The notes: generated from the letters alone by a model not told the origin. A stretch of DNA of 64,000 nt from Haemonchus contortus (GCA_000469685.2 LS997566.1:47386373-47450372), one strand, 5' to 3'; shown: positions 22,691 through 34,883, counted from the first letter of the stretch. Program-made: numbers and translations.

Positions 22691-25600
22691 GAGCACCTAT
22701 GCTCATATGTGGAGAAGGTGTTATGGGGATTATTATGAGAGATCCATTCAATGGCAGAATCTTCTCCAGTCATCGGGAGAAAGATCCTGAATGCTTACAG
22801 TACGTAACGAAGGTAAGTTTCCCCAGTTTGTCCTGGGCTATCTATTGGTCAGAGCAACAACTAGTCCCGAGAAAATTTTATCTACATCCAGGTAAAAAAG
22901 AAAGCTGTTGCCTTGTCGCTTCCATTGCTGGCGGATAGGCCCATTTCCCGGAATTTCCGCTATAACAGTGAATAGGTGCCATTCTTCCAGCTTCAATCAG
23001 AGCCCTGACAATGGATGATAGGCCCGAAAGGCGTGGCGCGTGGTGCGATAACTTGATAGGAATTGCAGTAGGCCGGGAGGGGATCGGGTCCTGCCCCGGT
23101 ACCTCGTGGCGAGACAGTGTAGATGGCTCCACTGACAGTTGCAAATCCCATGGGCGCGATCTCAGACCTGTTCCCTCATAGATCAACTGGACCTTTCATT
23201 TGCGGCTGAGATGCTTGGTCTGAGAGGGTGAAAGTTGTACCGGCTTATAAAGGTAGCCTTGTTGCCTTGAATCGAGTGGGTGATCTCTTTTTTTGTAAAA
23301 GGACCGAATAATTAATGAGGTGTATTTTTGGTGTGATCACCTGCTTGGAATCCGAAAATTCGAATAAATAGCTAATAAGGGTCCACTCTGGAGAGCTCAA
23401 AATTGTGAACAATATCGTATTCCTTTCTTACAGTTCACTCGTATTTTATTATTATTGAAATTAGCGTATATTATATGATTATTAGAGTATTATTGACCTG
23501 ATTTATTCCAGAATACGCTTCCGAAATTCCTCACCTCACTGGATGGGCAATGTGGTGTGTGGAGTAAAAAGGTCTAGAATTTTTTCTACTTCACAACGGT
23601 TTTATGAACTTTCTTCTTTTACTATATGTTTGTTTATGTTTACTATTACAGAGCTTGATGTCATCGACAACAGATTTTCATCTCCGAATAGTTGTCTCGT
23701 TCGATTACGAGTATTTGACTGAGGAAGACAAAATATATGATCTCACCTGCTCCTATTCGTCGCAAAACATCTCTGTAAACGCATACTATGACACCATGTG
23801 GGTATTTTTCTATTTATTGGTTTATTAGTTCATTCACTGGATTAAGGGACCTTCCGAAAATAACGTTGGAAGGCTCGACTTCAAAGTAGAAGAATTTTTC
23901 ATAAATCATTAACATGAGTGTCAAGTAAGGGACCTGGCCTACACATGACTATTACTGACCTCAATTCGCTTTGTTCGTTTGTTTTTATTTACTGTCCACC
24001 GTCTTTCCAGAAATTTCGCCGCCCAGTCTGTGAGGAACAGTTCTGTGCTTCCCACTTGCCACTACTCACTGCGATTGAACTCTCCGGACGGAATGAGGAT
24101 TCATACGGCGAAGATTGGGCAACTGGTTATTTAAATATTTTCAAAGCTGACCGTTTGTTTTGGAAAACCACGGGCAATCGGTATAATTATCGATTTCCCA
24201 GCTATCGATGTAGTGGGGATCAATTTCCTACAAGAATTTCGTTACTTGAATAGGTATCTCCTGCTATAATGGATACTGATCGGCCATTTGCTTAGATTGT
24301 CATGAGCTTCGACTAATGACCCGACATACCTGTGCCCTGACGGGCGTGAGGAAAAGCCGAGTCAATTTACATAATTTGTCCACCGATTTGTCGATAGTAT
24401 TAGTTAATAGAAAAGGTTCAATTCAAATTTGACCCTGTCCTAACCATTTTTGAACTTTTTGTCACATTTTCACCATTCCAGAGCCAGATGGTTACCCAGG
24501 GCATTTAACTGCCAATACTGAGTTTAGGTTTACCACCGGTGGTCGTGCCCATCGGAGGAATTCTCATTCAAAGTCTACCGATGCTATATACACAATGGCG
24601 AGCATCAATCTTACTTGATTATCAATGACAAAGGGTACGTCGGTCGTGGGAAATTTTTTAAATTATTTCAAAATCGAACGCAATAGTCTCCGATACACCT
24701 CCCGGAGCACGTTGGGTCCAGCAATTCCTTTCATTTTATTGGAGATAGAGCTCGCTTCTGGTATAGTGAGCAATGTCCTAGACAGATCAAGCTTTTTTTT
24801 GCTCCGATTTTCCAAGCTATCATGATGGCTCACCTAGTCACCTCCTGAAGACTTCGACTAGTTTGGTTCCATCGAACTCATGCCGAGATTCAGAGTGGAA
24901 CGGTATAGGGACATTTCGAGTAGTTGCCCACTACTGGGAGGCACTTCCTTACTGAGGTCTTCCGTTTTCCTTCCGCGACTTTTCTCGTCTGCCTTCGCAC
25001 CATTACAAGTATAATAATTCTGGGAGATTTGTACGTAGTATGGCCCCGAGTTTTCAGCTCCATAGGGGCCTTTTCTGCAGCTCGCAACTCATGTTGCTGT
25101 CATTATGGTTGTTCAGAAGCACATCATTGGTTTCCACAAATATATCTTTTAAAGGTGCTCTCTAGATGAGACTATCCTGCCTCATCCAACTTATGACTCC
25201 GCAAAAGACCTCGTCTACACCGCCTCCAAAGCATTCAGGTTACGTTTCTTCTATGAATCGTTTTGTACAGAACTTTGATAGCAACAATTTTCCAATTTGG
25301 CCGTCTTTTCAATTCCTCAACAGAGAACCTTTTCCCTTATGTGTACCATTCAGTCTTACAAAGGAAATGTATGCACTCAGGTGATTGTTTATAAAGTGCA
25401 CTACCTGTAGCAACAAATAAATATTACATTTTGCTTAGATCCTGCTCAGGAGTAAGTACCATTTTTGACATGAGCTTAGCCCTCTTCTATTTGGATAACT
25501 TTCGATCTTCACGCCGAATTCAGCTTCAGCACCAGGGTTTTCTTGTGCTGTATCCCATGCAGCTCTGCAGAAGACCCCCCTTATCATCATTCTCAAGGGC

Positions 25601-28516
25601 GTTGCCTTTTTCAGAACCGCCCTCAGAGCTTTGCTCGTGCCCATGTGCCACTTCGTTTTTCATTCCAACCCATCCGTGGAGCCATTGAGCTGATTTTCGG
25701 TCATTTGCGCTTTGTTCATTCATAACCAAATATAACCGTCATTCTTATTGCCTTTGAACTGGAGCTAAAAGTTGGAGAAACAATCTCTAGACTGTACATA
25801 AGAGGCATAGGAAGTGTACTTTTGATTGTTCGACGTTTTTAGGTGGCTGCTGCTCATAGATTGCAGTCAAACTACTCAGTATAGCCAATGCTTAGTTGGT
25901 CCCTCTACAGGGTGAAGCCTTGATTTGGATTTTGATTGCAACTCACTCTTATCACATATCCATCGTAATTTCCTCCTTTGTTTGACGCAAAAGCCTTTCT
26001 TTTCATCTCTAATTACCCTTTTGCTTAGTCGATTAAAATAATGTTCATAAGTGGGCAAATGAGTTGCGTCAGTAGGCCTGCCCCTCCCTGAATGAAAAAG
26101 GACTGTGGCTGTCATTCTAAAGTATTCGTACTTTTACAAAAAAAATGCTGAGTGAAGTAATCCCTTGAGAAAAGAATGAGTGCTTGACATTCGTACATTC
26201 TAATGGGTATCTATATGATAACACCCATGTTCTGCAACATGGACATCAATATTAAACTCAGACAGGTCTAGATTGACAAAATCGTCTTCCGCTGAGCCTC
26301 AGATCTCCTAACTCTAAAACAAGCGAACCTTCTGGTCTTCGGCAGCGATGGACACACGAAGTAAAACCGTCTTACCTAACCGAGGGCCTGGCAAAAGAAA
26401 AGAAAGCATGAATGAGGGCCCCCAAGACGAGGAAGGGAGAATCGGTAAAAAGAGGGACCGGCACCACGTCGTTAACTCTCCATTAGCCGTCCACAAAACA
26501 TAAGTTTTCTTGAAGTTCTTCACATAGTTTTCACACATTCCCAGTAGAGATTTCTCAATTACTGCGAAAAATAAGCTAGTTCCTTGAACCATTGTGTATG
26601 AAGGAAGAAATTAGATTAGGTTTTTCGAGGATTTGTCGGGAAGGGCGGCTGCATATTGGAAATGACAAGGATCATTTGGAGATTACATTCAGGAACTTAT
26701 TTATCGCGGGTTTCTAGAGAAATGAAACAGCTGATCTGAACATCTACTATCTCCCAAGGTTGTTCAGTGGACCTCCATAATACAAGTTCACTTCCATATG
26801 TAGTCTCCTACATGATCAAAGTACTTTAGAGTTAGAGCTTTAAAATAGGTCTCCCATAAAATGAAAATGGGGGATAAAAATTAAAGCAAAAGTTCGGTGT
26901 CAATCAGCTGGTGGTTGACAGTCTCAGTACAAGTCAGTACTTTCATCTTCACAGACAACACCAAGCAGGGGATTCTGGGGAGGCGGAAGGCTCCATCCTT
27001 TTTGACGGGCTCTCGAGCTTCTATTTCGCCTTCAGGCAGTACAAGTTGTAGCTGCGCCAATTGGACTGCCAACCATTCATCGAGCTCCTTTGTTGTGGTA
27101 ATTCTCCCTTAAAACAAGCAAATATCGAAACGCCAGTGCGGTTCATCAAAAGTTTGGCCAAGCGTTGGAGAGACATAATCAGAGTTTCAGGTTTACAAAG
27201 TCACGTCGTGTCTACTTCAACTGTATGCTCTCCGTTTGTCATCGAACTGACGACGAATGTATGCGCGAAATCGTCAGTTTTTTTCCTCTGCAGAAGCCCT
27301 TGAAGCCTTCTGAGCCAGCCTCTATAGGAAATAGCAATTCTAGCCGCCTCGATGTCCTCGCACTATACAGAAGCGCCATCTGTCGGACGAGTTTTCCGTA
27401 GAGGAACGCCTGGAGCGACTGAAAATGGTTTCGGACAATACGACCTACTACGGTAACGAACGATCAGTTGAGTACGATGAACCTCCAATGAGCGACCATT
27501 TCGCCTCTTTTCCGGACACGGATATCACTCCGACTCTGGAAGGCCTTTCCATCTTCAAAGAAGGTTCTCCTTTTATTGTTTGGTTTTTTTTTCTCTTGCA
27601 TGACGTGTAACGTAGTTTCTCTCTTGAAATTATCAGTAAAATAGTACGGATTTCGTTCTTCTTCCCAATTTGTCATTAGTTTTCCACGTTGCTTTTTGGT
27701 CAAAGGAGGTCTTCAACAACTTTCTGAGTACCTACCCACAGAGAGCTTTTTCAGGACACACGGGGCAATAGTTCCATTGCTCCTTCTCCTTCGAATCTGA
27801 TTGGTGATAAACATTCGGGTGATGTGCCTCGGTATGGTAAGCAGGGTGGAGTAGGCCATCCCTCTATCTATTTGAGAATAGCGTACATTCGAATTGGTGC
27901 CGGCAAGCCGGCCCAGGCCCTTCCTCTGAGGTACCTTCAAAACCGAGTTTTCACCAATGCGGAAAGGTGCCCCTGGCAGTCCTCCCTGATTGAGAGCTTT
28001 CATTTTAGCCTAAAGGTTCTCAAAATCCATTGAATTCTGCAAGAGTCCAGCTCAAGGATTGCAAACACCGTTTGGTTAGTAGCGATAGTAATAGCGATCT
28101 TACAACTGGACACAACTGCAAATAATTGAAGAAATTCTCGCCCCAAAAAAACTTTCTTCAGTTTTTTTGCCACCTTACTGTGGGTCCTGTTGTGATGCGG
28201 TTTTTGGCTTAATCCTGATTTTTCAAAATTTTCGGTATAAAGTCTTTTGACTTTGGTAGGTGACAGCCATCCGAGTGAACGAGTACTGTCGCTGAAATCG
28301 GTCCCATAAATCGTGCCACTAAATCCTCCCATTTTTGCAGGATCACTCGTACCAGCTTGTGAATCGTCGTCCGACAACTCACCGTGGATTTACGTTCTGC
28401 TCACCACAAACTTCCTTTCGATCTTAATAGTAATTCTGATGTGTAGTACAGCTGTCAGACATCGTTACTACTTTGATGCCACTAAAAACCATTTGCCTCA
28501 TCAGTCATTATTTTGA
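22691..28516 (+). CDS. cuticlin-like ZP-domain membrane protein (5' end missing)
   Basis: Exons 22691-22812, 23512-23571, 23652-23797, 24011-24125, 24528-24634, 25155-25238, about 25322-25381, about 25438-25450, 27371-27563 and 28341-28516 give a nematode ZP protein. ZP signatures appear in order: PFNGRIFSSHREKDPEC, LDGQCGVW, LTEEDKIYDLTCSYSS, LPTCHYSLRL followed by GQLVYHRWSC, then NDKGCSLDETILPHPTYD and ASKAF. A tail with KRHLSDEFSVEERLERLK follows. The last exon has one membrane segment (about WIYVLLTTNFLSILIVILM) and a short cytoplasmic end. In this family the ectodomain is usually cleaved and polymerises into cuticle or apical matrix. Phases agree at nearly every junction. The frame of the exon near 25322 is unsure: starting at 25322 keeps the downstream frame, whereas starting at 25324 gives a more ZP-like MCTIQSYKGNVC. 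The signal-peptide exon is not identified. The last two exons lie in a duplicated segment (see 38683-43095). Confidence 0.8.
25451..27370 (+). other. long ZP-gene intron
   Basis: This 1.9-kb interval separates the ZP-domain exons from the tail exon. It contains the left boundary of the duplicated segment (near 26143) and a SINE remnant (26925-27075). No further exon is supported. Confidence 0.5.
26925..27080 (-). repeat. SINE remnant in duplication copy A
   Basis: GTACAAGTCAGTACTTTCAT followed by CTTCACAGACAAC and a degenerate GGGAGGCGGAAGGCTCCATCC matches the body of the full SINE at 32342-32635. The same remnant occurs at the equivalent position in copy B, so it predates the duplication. 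Confidence 0.5.
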
Positions 28517-29941
28517 ATGTCTTCATTTGCCCCCTGAAGTTTTTCCATCAGTGTTTCATTTATTTCGCCCTTGTTAGGCTTCCCTGCTACAGTAATAAAG
28601 ATGTAAAGTTTATGATATTCGAAGTGTGTTAGAAAGAGTGTAAAGACGAAATGTGGTGGGAAAGTTTGCAGGATTCTTCAACATTTGTTCTCATTCTCAG
28701 CGATGTCTTTTATTTTGACCGTCTGTAGTGTAGTCGAAGGGAGTGGGCCTTCGGCTATATACGTCCGTTGTCACTGTGTCAAATGAGAATAAGTCCTCCT
28801 ATCTTTTGTGAACAGTATGGCCATTTTCAACGTTAGTAGTCCCGAAATATTATGCGTCGTCTTGGTTTTTCACAATTTTGACTCGAAACCATATGATGGT
28901 CACAGCATAGGAAATATGGTCTATGAGATAAACGGAGAATACTGGATAGTACAGGTTCACGAGTTTCTATTTCTTCAGGCTGTATCAGATCAAACTGTTC
29001 CGGAGTGGTAAAGAATGTCCCAGTATGAAGTTCCTTTTCAGGTATCATCTCAAAATGAAAAAAATTAAACATCGTTTTACGATTCAGGCAACAGTTCATG
29101 GGAGTTGTGTTTCTGTTGAAGAAGGAGGGGTTCTTTAGGGACTACATGAAAACTAATTTAGTTGCCGCTTGTCTCGTCAAAAAATCCGGCTCAAATAGTT
29201 TGGTTGCAACTTTCTCGGCCTTGGAAGTTGTTGTTGAAGTCTTGTCATAAGCCTACGCCGTTTCCACTTGGTCAACATCAATGACAGAGAACAAATAATA
29301 ACGTGATATTAGCTTTAGTCAAATTCGAATACTCTGTCTTCATCCAATAGGCAACAGTACAAAGGCGTTTCGAACCGATCCAAAATTTTTTCTCTAAATG
29401 TTCGCTGCTACTCTACAATGTACATCTATCAAATGAGGTTTCGGTAGTTAGCCTCCACGGGTATTCCGGTGATTTTTCCCTTGGTGATAACATTTCTCCT
29501 CTTGAGCGGCTGTTTACAGTGTTGCTTACTGTGCAATCCAAAAACAAGTCCATTCGAGGCTGCTCTGTTGTGTACGCGTTTAATTGAAACGGCAATCGTA
29601 ATGGAAAACGCAAATACCTACGGCTCTCAAGGAATATGTACCGGGCGATAGGCACAAGATATAATATCTCTTTACTAGTACGGCATTGTTCGTTTTTTTC
29701 TCTGGGTCGTTTGAGAAATTTTATTCCAAGCAGGCTGGTGAAGGACATTGGGTTCAGAAAATGATCAATATCTTTTAAAGGCCTCTTTTCTCTTCAGCAA
29801 TATCTCGGCTCCTTTTCTAAGAAGTATGTTCAATTAGAAAAAGTATAACATTCGTTCTTCCTTCCCTTCTGTCGCACTCTTTCATAAAAATTTTAATAAC
29901 AATAGTCCAATCCATACTGTCACCCTCTGGGGTTGACTGAA

Positions 29942-30211
29942 TATGGTGGGGGGACGGTACGAACGTGCGTCCGAGGGTGCGCGCGGCAAATTGTGCGGCG
30001 AAGTTCGTGACGATTTGTATGACTGCGGCGCCAACTTTCGGGGCACAAACTCGAACTAGTGTAGTTTAGTAGGGTCAGATGATCCTCCTAGTCCACTCTA
30101 TTTCAAATTTGGGCCCCAATGATAGGCGCCAAAGTCGTTCAAATCCTTACGAACTTCGCCGCGCAATTTGCCGCGCGCACCCTCGGACGCACGTTCGTAC
30201 ACATACCCAAT
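29942..30211. mobile_element. MITE-like element with long GC-rich terminal inverted repeats
   Basis: The left arm contains GTACGAACGTGCGTCCGAGG, then GTGCGCGCGGCAAATTG and GCGGCGAAGTTCGT. The right arm carries the same words inverted (ACGAACTTCGCCGC, then CAATTTGCCGCGCGCACC). The arms are about 100 bp and the loop about 70 bp. There is no coding sequence. The element is absent from duplication copy B, so it probably inserted into copy A after the duplication. The ends are approximate and the target duplication is not resolved. Confidence 0.7.
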
Positions 30212-30900
30212 ATGGTGTTAGGTTGGAGGTTTATCACCAATTTTCGACAAGCGCCCCTTCGACGAATATGAAAGTTTGGTATTCCTTCCCTACTCCCTCC
30301 CGCTCCCCCTCCACCACCTTTCTGTCGTCATTCAACACAAAAAGTATGGGAAAGTTGAAGAACCACGCAATAGGATGAGAAGGGAGATCATACGTTGGAT
30401 CGTTTTCTGTGATCTACGTTCGCTAAGGGAAAGGGGCAATGAGTGACGTTCTTTGTTACCATTATGGCTGCTCTTCTGCATGACTTGTGTCCATTGCTTC
30501 CGTTTCTGACATTTTGTTTACCTCGGTTCATAACGTCTCTTTTATCGTTGACACTTCATCTCAGTGCCCTTCTGAACATGATTGCTTCGTACTTCTTCTT
30601 GTTTTTGACTTCAACTAGGAAAAAAATCAGAATTTCGTCACCATACAGTACTATATGTTGGTACGGAAACATTCCTAAAATTTTATATGAAAATAGTTAA
30701 GGACCACCTCCATTGTGAAGATGTATACACTTCTGAGCAAGAACGTTTAGCATGTTACCCTCATCACAGACCAATTGAAATACTACATTCCCAATTTCGG
30801 TGTATATGAAGTTGGGGGTGCTGGGCTCTCTGTGGTCTGCGTCTCTTCAATTTTTACCCCATCTAATCATCTCACCCATCCCGGGCCTCCTCCCCTTCTG

Positions 30901-31110
30901 ATCATACAAGTAGCCCCTGTACAGTCAAAAGTGAGAGAACAGCTCCTACGGCGGTACGAACAAGTAATGAGAAGGCCACTGGATAATCCAGTATGAAAGA
31001 CAATGATATCGGAAGTCCAAAGGAAGCTACCGCGAGCAGCCTCAAAGAACAGATGGCAGGACGTGATCAAGAAGAACCTCATCGAAGCTAAAGTAACGGC
31101 AGACTTTTAA
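30901..31110 (+). mobile_element. fragment of LINE C-terminal coding region
   Basis: Frames here give VREQLLRRYEQVMRRPLDNP and then, after a stop, a stretch reading RWQDVIKKNLIEAKVTA. This pattern is characteristic of the carboxy-terminal part of RTE-like non-LTR retrotransposons in nematodes. It is broken by stops and lies just past the right end of duplication copy A. Confidence 0.6.
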
Positions 31111-31516
31111 ACTATCTGACTTATGAAAGTACCTGAACAAGTCATCATCATTCTCTTCTCTCTTACCTACGTTTTGAGTAAGATCCCAGCAAAAAAGACA
31201 CATAGTAACCAAAATTGTTGACTTTAGTCCTTTTTTATTCTGATCATACTTTTGCTTCCTTTTTTCACCATTTGCTTTTATTGTTGCATTGCACTCCGAA
31301 AAGGTTGTGTAGAAGTGGGATTGATCAGCTTTGGCTTGTTTTGTGAGAACCTAGTAATGTGTGTATGAAGAAAGCAAAAACACTAAGAGCTCAAGAGAAA
31401 TTTCGGCGAAAGGTCTTCTTTGCCCATCAATGTTTGAAAAAGTGTTCAGTACTTTCTGGAGTATGAAATTCTAAGTTCTCTCATTTCGAAACCTCGGCAT
31501 TTCTGTGTTCTTGAAA
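31111..31516. other. interval with a weak paralogous match to 21020-21190
   Basis: The stretch 31115-31310 resembles 21020-21190, with shared CTTCTCTCTTACCT and CTTTTGCTTCCTTTTTT. Both encode hydrophobic frames only because they are pyrimidine-rich. I call no gene here. Confidence 0.3.
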
Positions 31517-31544
31517 TTGTCAATTTTGCTTCCGCCTCGAGGTT

Positions 31545-31646
31545 GTTAGGTGGGAATCTTTATTCTGGCCAACGTTTCGACAGTCTCGTCGTTAAAAAAC
31601 GACGAGACTGTCGAAACGTTGACCAGAATAAAGATTCCCACCTAAC
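31545..31646. repeat. 49-bp near-perfect hairpin at the Penelope element's left end
   Basis: Arms 31545-31593 and 31598-31646 are inverted repeats with one mismatch (GGCCAACG against CGTTGACC) and an AAAA loop. The hairpin is formed by the head-to-head meeting of two copies of the element's terminal repeat. Confidence 0.9.
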
Positions 31647-31929
31647 ACCTGAAAATGGTTCAAAGCTCGTTGGTTGCACACTACCCCCACCAAGCGCCTC
31701 CTTCGCTGTAGTGTTTCTGAGGTCCTATCAGGAATACACGAAAAATGAAGATAAAGTTGCGTAATAGAAAATGAATAAGCCCCACAAGCGCTATCTGAAA
31801 TGTTGGATAGGCAGGTTGGAGTATTGAGACTTTTGGGCTCAGTAGAGCGCATATCATGACTCTCATCAAGGAATGTCCTCATTGTAACATCCTCAAGTGG
31901 TCAGGTTTTTATTATTCCCAAATTAGATT

Positions 31930-33250
31930 TTAGCCATGGGCCAACTATTAGCTCCCATGCTGGCCATCTGACCAGAATTGAAGAACCAGCATTGGCACGC
32001 TTACCGTTGATGTAGATATGTAGACGACTACTGCTTTGTGACTTCAACACAGTCTGAAGTGGATGAGTGTTCCCGTATAATGAATGAGCAGTCACCATAC
32101 ATCAGGCTCACACGAGAAATACCACAAGACGGTTGGCTCCCCTATCTCAACACTCAAACCAAAGTGTCCAGTGCATGTTAAGTGGTACCGAAAAAAGCTC
32201 GAGGACATTTTGATTCACGCTACATCTGCGCATCCGTCCCCTTTTAAACGCGCTGTTATCAGGAATATGTACAGGACAGCTATGTGCGTTTGCAGTGATA
32301 TGACCGAGCACGAAGAATCAAGACGATTAGCCTCAGGTATAAAGGATAAAGTTTTTGGCGTTAATCAATCCCGTCTGAGGGATGCGCCCCCGCACTCGAC
32401 TTCCATTCAGAATCGTAGTGGCGTACTGAGTGCGTATGTGGCCTATACAATGACTTGCGGTGGCCAGCCGATGTACAAGTCAGTGCTTTTATCCTCCCAG
32501 ACGAGTCTGGTACCGATTCACCGACCCCGGAGGGATGGAAGGCTTGGTTGGCCTAGGCGGGCATCGATCCGGGATTCGAACCCCTGACCGTGCGTGCGAT
32601 GTAGTGCGCCACTTGCCACTACACCACCTCCGCCCTAGCCTCAGGTATAGCTCGGTCGAATGGCCATACGATACCAAATTATAACACTGGAAGATTCACG
32701 TTGACAATAGAAACACTTCGCGCAAAAACAATTTTCCGCTGTGTTTATCGTTCATCCCTGACAAGGTATTTGCTGCAATGAACGGTGTATTGTTCGAGCA
32801 CAATTGAGCGATGATGTTATTCTGGTTAAGGTTCCGCATAATTACATCAAACGCCAACTTGTGAGGAACACACCCTATGATACGCAGCGCTTGACAGAGG
32901 TCCACAAACGGGAAAAAGGGAGAGATCTCCAGAGGGAGAGATCTCCAAACGGGAAAAATGGAGATTGCGCTTCTAAAGGCGTAATTTGTCAGATTCAATG
33001 TGAGGCATGTAATTCAAGCTGCATAGGGGAAACTGCAAGAGTTATATCAGTGTGAATGAAAGAGCACCTTGTCGGTAAACGGCGCAGTAATGTGTTAACT
33101 CCGTTAGGGAAGCACAGTGTGGAACAGCATGGTGGCAATGATTTCAACATCGGGTGTACGTTATTGGCTCACGAGACGGAAATATCGTCGGGGAGAGCGT
33201 TGGAAGCGTTCCAAATTTTAGCTAGAAATCCAGTTATGAGGCAAAAATGA
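31930..33250 (+). pseudogene. Penelope reverse transcriptase and GIY-YIG remnant
   Basis: Reading along +, the pieces are an RT fragment with YVDDY and GWLPYLNTQ up to a stop near 32180. A shifted frame follows with VKWYRKKLEDILIHATSAHP and NMYRTAMCVCSD up to the SINE. After the SINE come ASGIARSNGHTIPNYNTG and LSDDVILVKVPHNYIKRQLV. The last piece is a cysteine-rich endonuclease part (GVICQIQCEACNSSCIGET). A TGA at 33053 sits where the flanking frame is continuous, with MKEHLVGKRRSNVLTPLGKH following directly. The order RT then GIY-YIG is diagnostic of Penelope-like elements. A short duplicated GGGAGAGATCTCC lies at about 32919-32951. The coding potential is clearly destroyed. Confidence 0.75.
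32342..32635 (-). mobile_element. complete tRNA-derived SINE with 14-bp target duplication
   Basis: The element lies on the minus strand. Its head contains a tRNA-like A box (TGGTGTAGTGGCAAG, 32626-32612) and a perfect B box (GGTTCGAATCC, 32582-32572), which form an internal RNA polymerase III promoter. The 3' tail ends ACTTTATCCTT. It is flanked by exact direct copies of TAGCCTCAGGTATA (32328-32341 and 32636-32649) and interrupts the Penelope element, whose sequence resumes in register after the second copy. Insertion would have used the endonuclease and reverse transcriptase of an active LINE. Confidence 0.88.
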
Positions 33251-33874
33251 GCGTGTCACATTCAAAAATGAACTCTTGCCATTTGTGCAACACTGCGAGT
33301 TAGTTCCATAATCCGCGAACGTGCTAATCCGCAATAATAATATTATGCATAAGGACAGCGAAGTAAGATCTTTTGCTACTAATAATCTAATTGTGTAGCG
33401 TAGTGCTACACTTCGCGGTGGAAGTGAGGTGAGCTTATATTTTGAATTTCGTGCATTTTCCTTGCATTCCTAATAGAAGTCAGAAACGCTAGAGCGGAGC
33501 AGGCGCTTGATGGGGTAGTGCGCAAATAACAAGCTTTGTACCATTTTCAGGCCTATAAAAAAGACGAGTCTGTGAAAACGTTGGCCAGAATAAAGATTCC
33601 CACCAAACAACCTCAAGGCAGACGCGAAATTAACAATTTCCTGGAGTAGTTACTGAGCATTTACTCTAAAAAATCACCTTCAGAATCAATTATTGCATGG
33701 ACGTCGCGCTGAGAGCGGGAGTTATACAATTCGTACTGCTGCTGATTATTCCTGAATTACTGAACTATTGCTGATTATTATTACTGCTGTTGATTATTGC
33801 TGTCCGGCAAAGAGAGTGAACCGATTTGCCCTCTCTGCTGGTGGTGCTCGCTGTTCAGGTTGAGTCTGAGACGC

Positions 33875-34330
<456 letters not shown>

Positions 34331-34466
34331 TTACAACCATTTGCCGTTCTCGGTCATCGTCTATTATTACTTTTTCGGCAGAAGCTCAAATGAGTGGAAT
34401 GGTAGTAGATCACTGGGACAACCACGTATACTGGGACTATGATTTTTAGATGTTCGCGTGAGGAGA

Positions 34467-34867
34467 GTAAGCTCGCGCGCGCAGCGGAGCGTGCTTTCGT
34501 CTACTTCTGTGGAGAAACTACCAATTAGAATTAGTTTATCTGTAATTTGACCGGCACAGGTAACAAGTGAAGCACGAGCGAATAATACAAGCGAACAATG
34601 GAAATAACAATGCGACCTATGAGGACAAAGAATAATGAGACAGATTACGTACAAAAGTAGAACGTCCCAAGGGGATATAATGTTGGTGGCCAGGGCTTCG
34701 CCCTCGTGGCTGATGCGGGACGATAGGAGCCGCTCGCCGGTTGAGTATCCCCTCGACTCCTCGATGTCGTCTTCTTGCTCCGCGCTCCGCCCTGAAATTC
34801 CTTCATGAGTCATCTGAAAACATCAACATATGATCGCCGCGCTGGTACAGCGACAGCGCGGCTTACA
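34467..34867 (-). repeat. downstream (3') LTR
   Basis: 401 bp, starting GTAAGCTCGCGCGCG on + and ending GCGGCTTACA. It carries about 26 bp (around 34732-34758) that the other LTR lacks. Confidence 0.88.
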
Positions 34868-34883
34868 CCTCCCTCCTTTACCC
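34868..34883 (-). other. polypurine tract
   Basis: On the minus strand GGGTAAAGGAGGGAGG directly abuts the 3' LTR, the expected place for plus-strand priming in an LTR element. Confidence 0.75.

Larger units (their letters stand above)
26143..30790 (+). repeat. segmental duplication, copy A
   Basis: This segment aligns by eye almost end to end with 38683-43095. It includes the last two ZP-gene exons, their intron, a SINE remnant and the 3' flank. Landmarks shared by both include CACCCATGTTCTGCAAC, the two exons, and TCCATTGTGAAGATGTAT near the right end. Copy A has an extra inverted-repeat element (29942-30211). Copy B has extra sequence of roughly 250 bp within the exon-exon intron. Confidence 0.85.
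31517..33645 (+). mobile_element. degenerate Penelope-like retroelement
   Basis: The reverse-transcriptase remnant (YVDDY at 32017-32031), a downstream GIY-YIG-type endonuclease remnant and repeated ends identify a Penelope-like element. The downstream end (about 33560-33645) contains ACGTTGGCCAGAATAAAGAT. The same sequence occurs inverted at 31517-31593 and direct at 31598-31646. Combined inverted and direct terminal repeats are known for Penelope-like elements. The element is broken by frameshifts, at least one nonsense codon and a SINE insertion, so it is dead. Confidence 0.75.

Noticed and set aside
30443..30700. Hydrophobic open frame shared with 42647-42991
   Set aside because: It is shared because both lie in the duplicated segment; differences between copies hit codon positions without preference and include indels, so there is no sign of coding constraint.
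31237..31370. Possible membrane-spanning exon
   Set aside because: Hydrophobicity follows from a pyrimidine-rich stretch; no donor or acceptor joins it to a gene in a consistent frame.
32612..32626. tRNA gene (A and B boxes at 32572-32626)
   Set aside because: The boxes belong to the head of a SINE with target duplication; no full cloverleaf with anticodon arm and acceptor stem can be drawn.
34367..34813. 148-codon minus-strand open frame and its partner at 36580-36948
   Set aside because: Both are inside the two LTRs and are copies of the same non-coding repeat.
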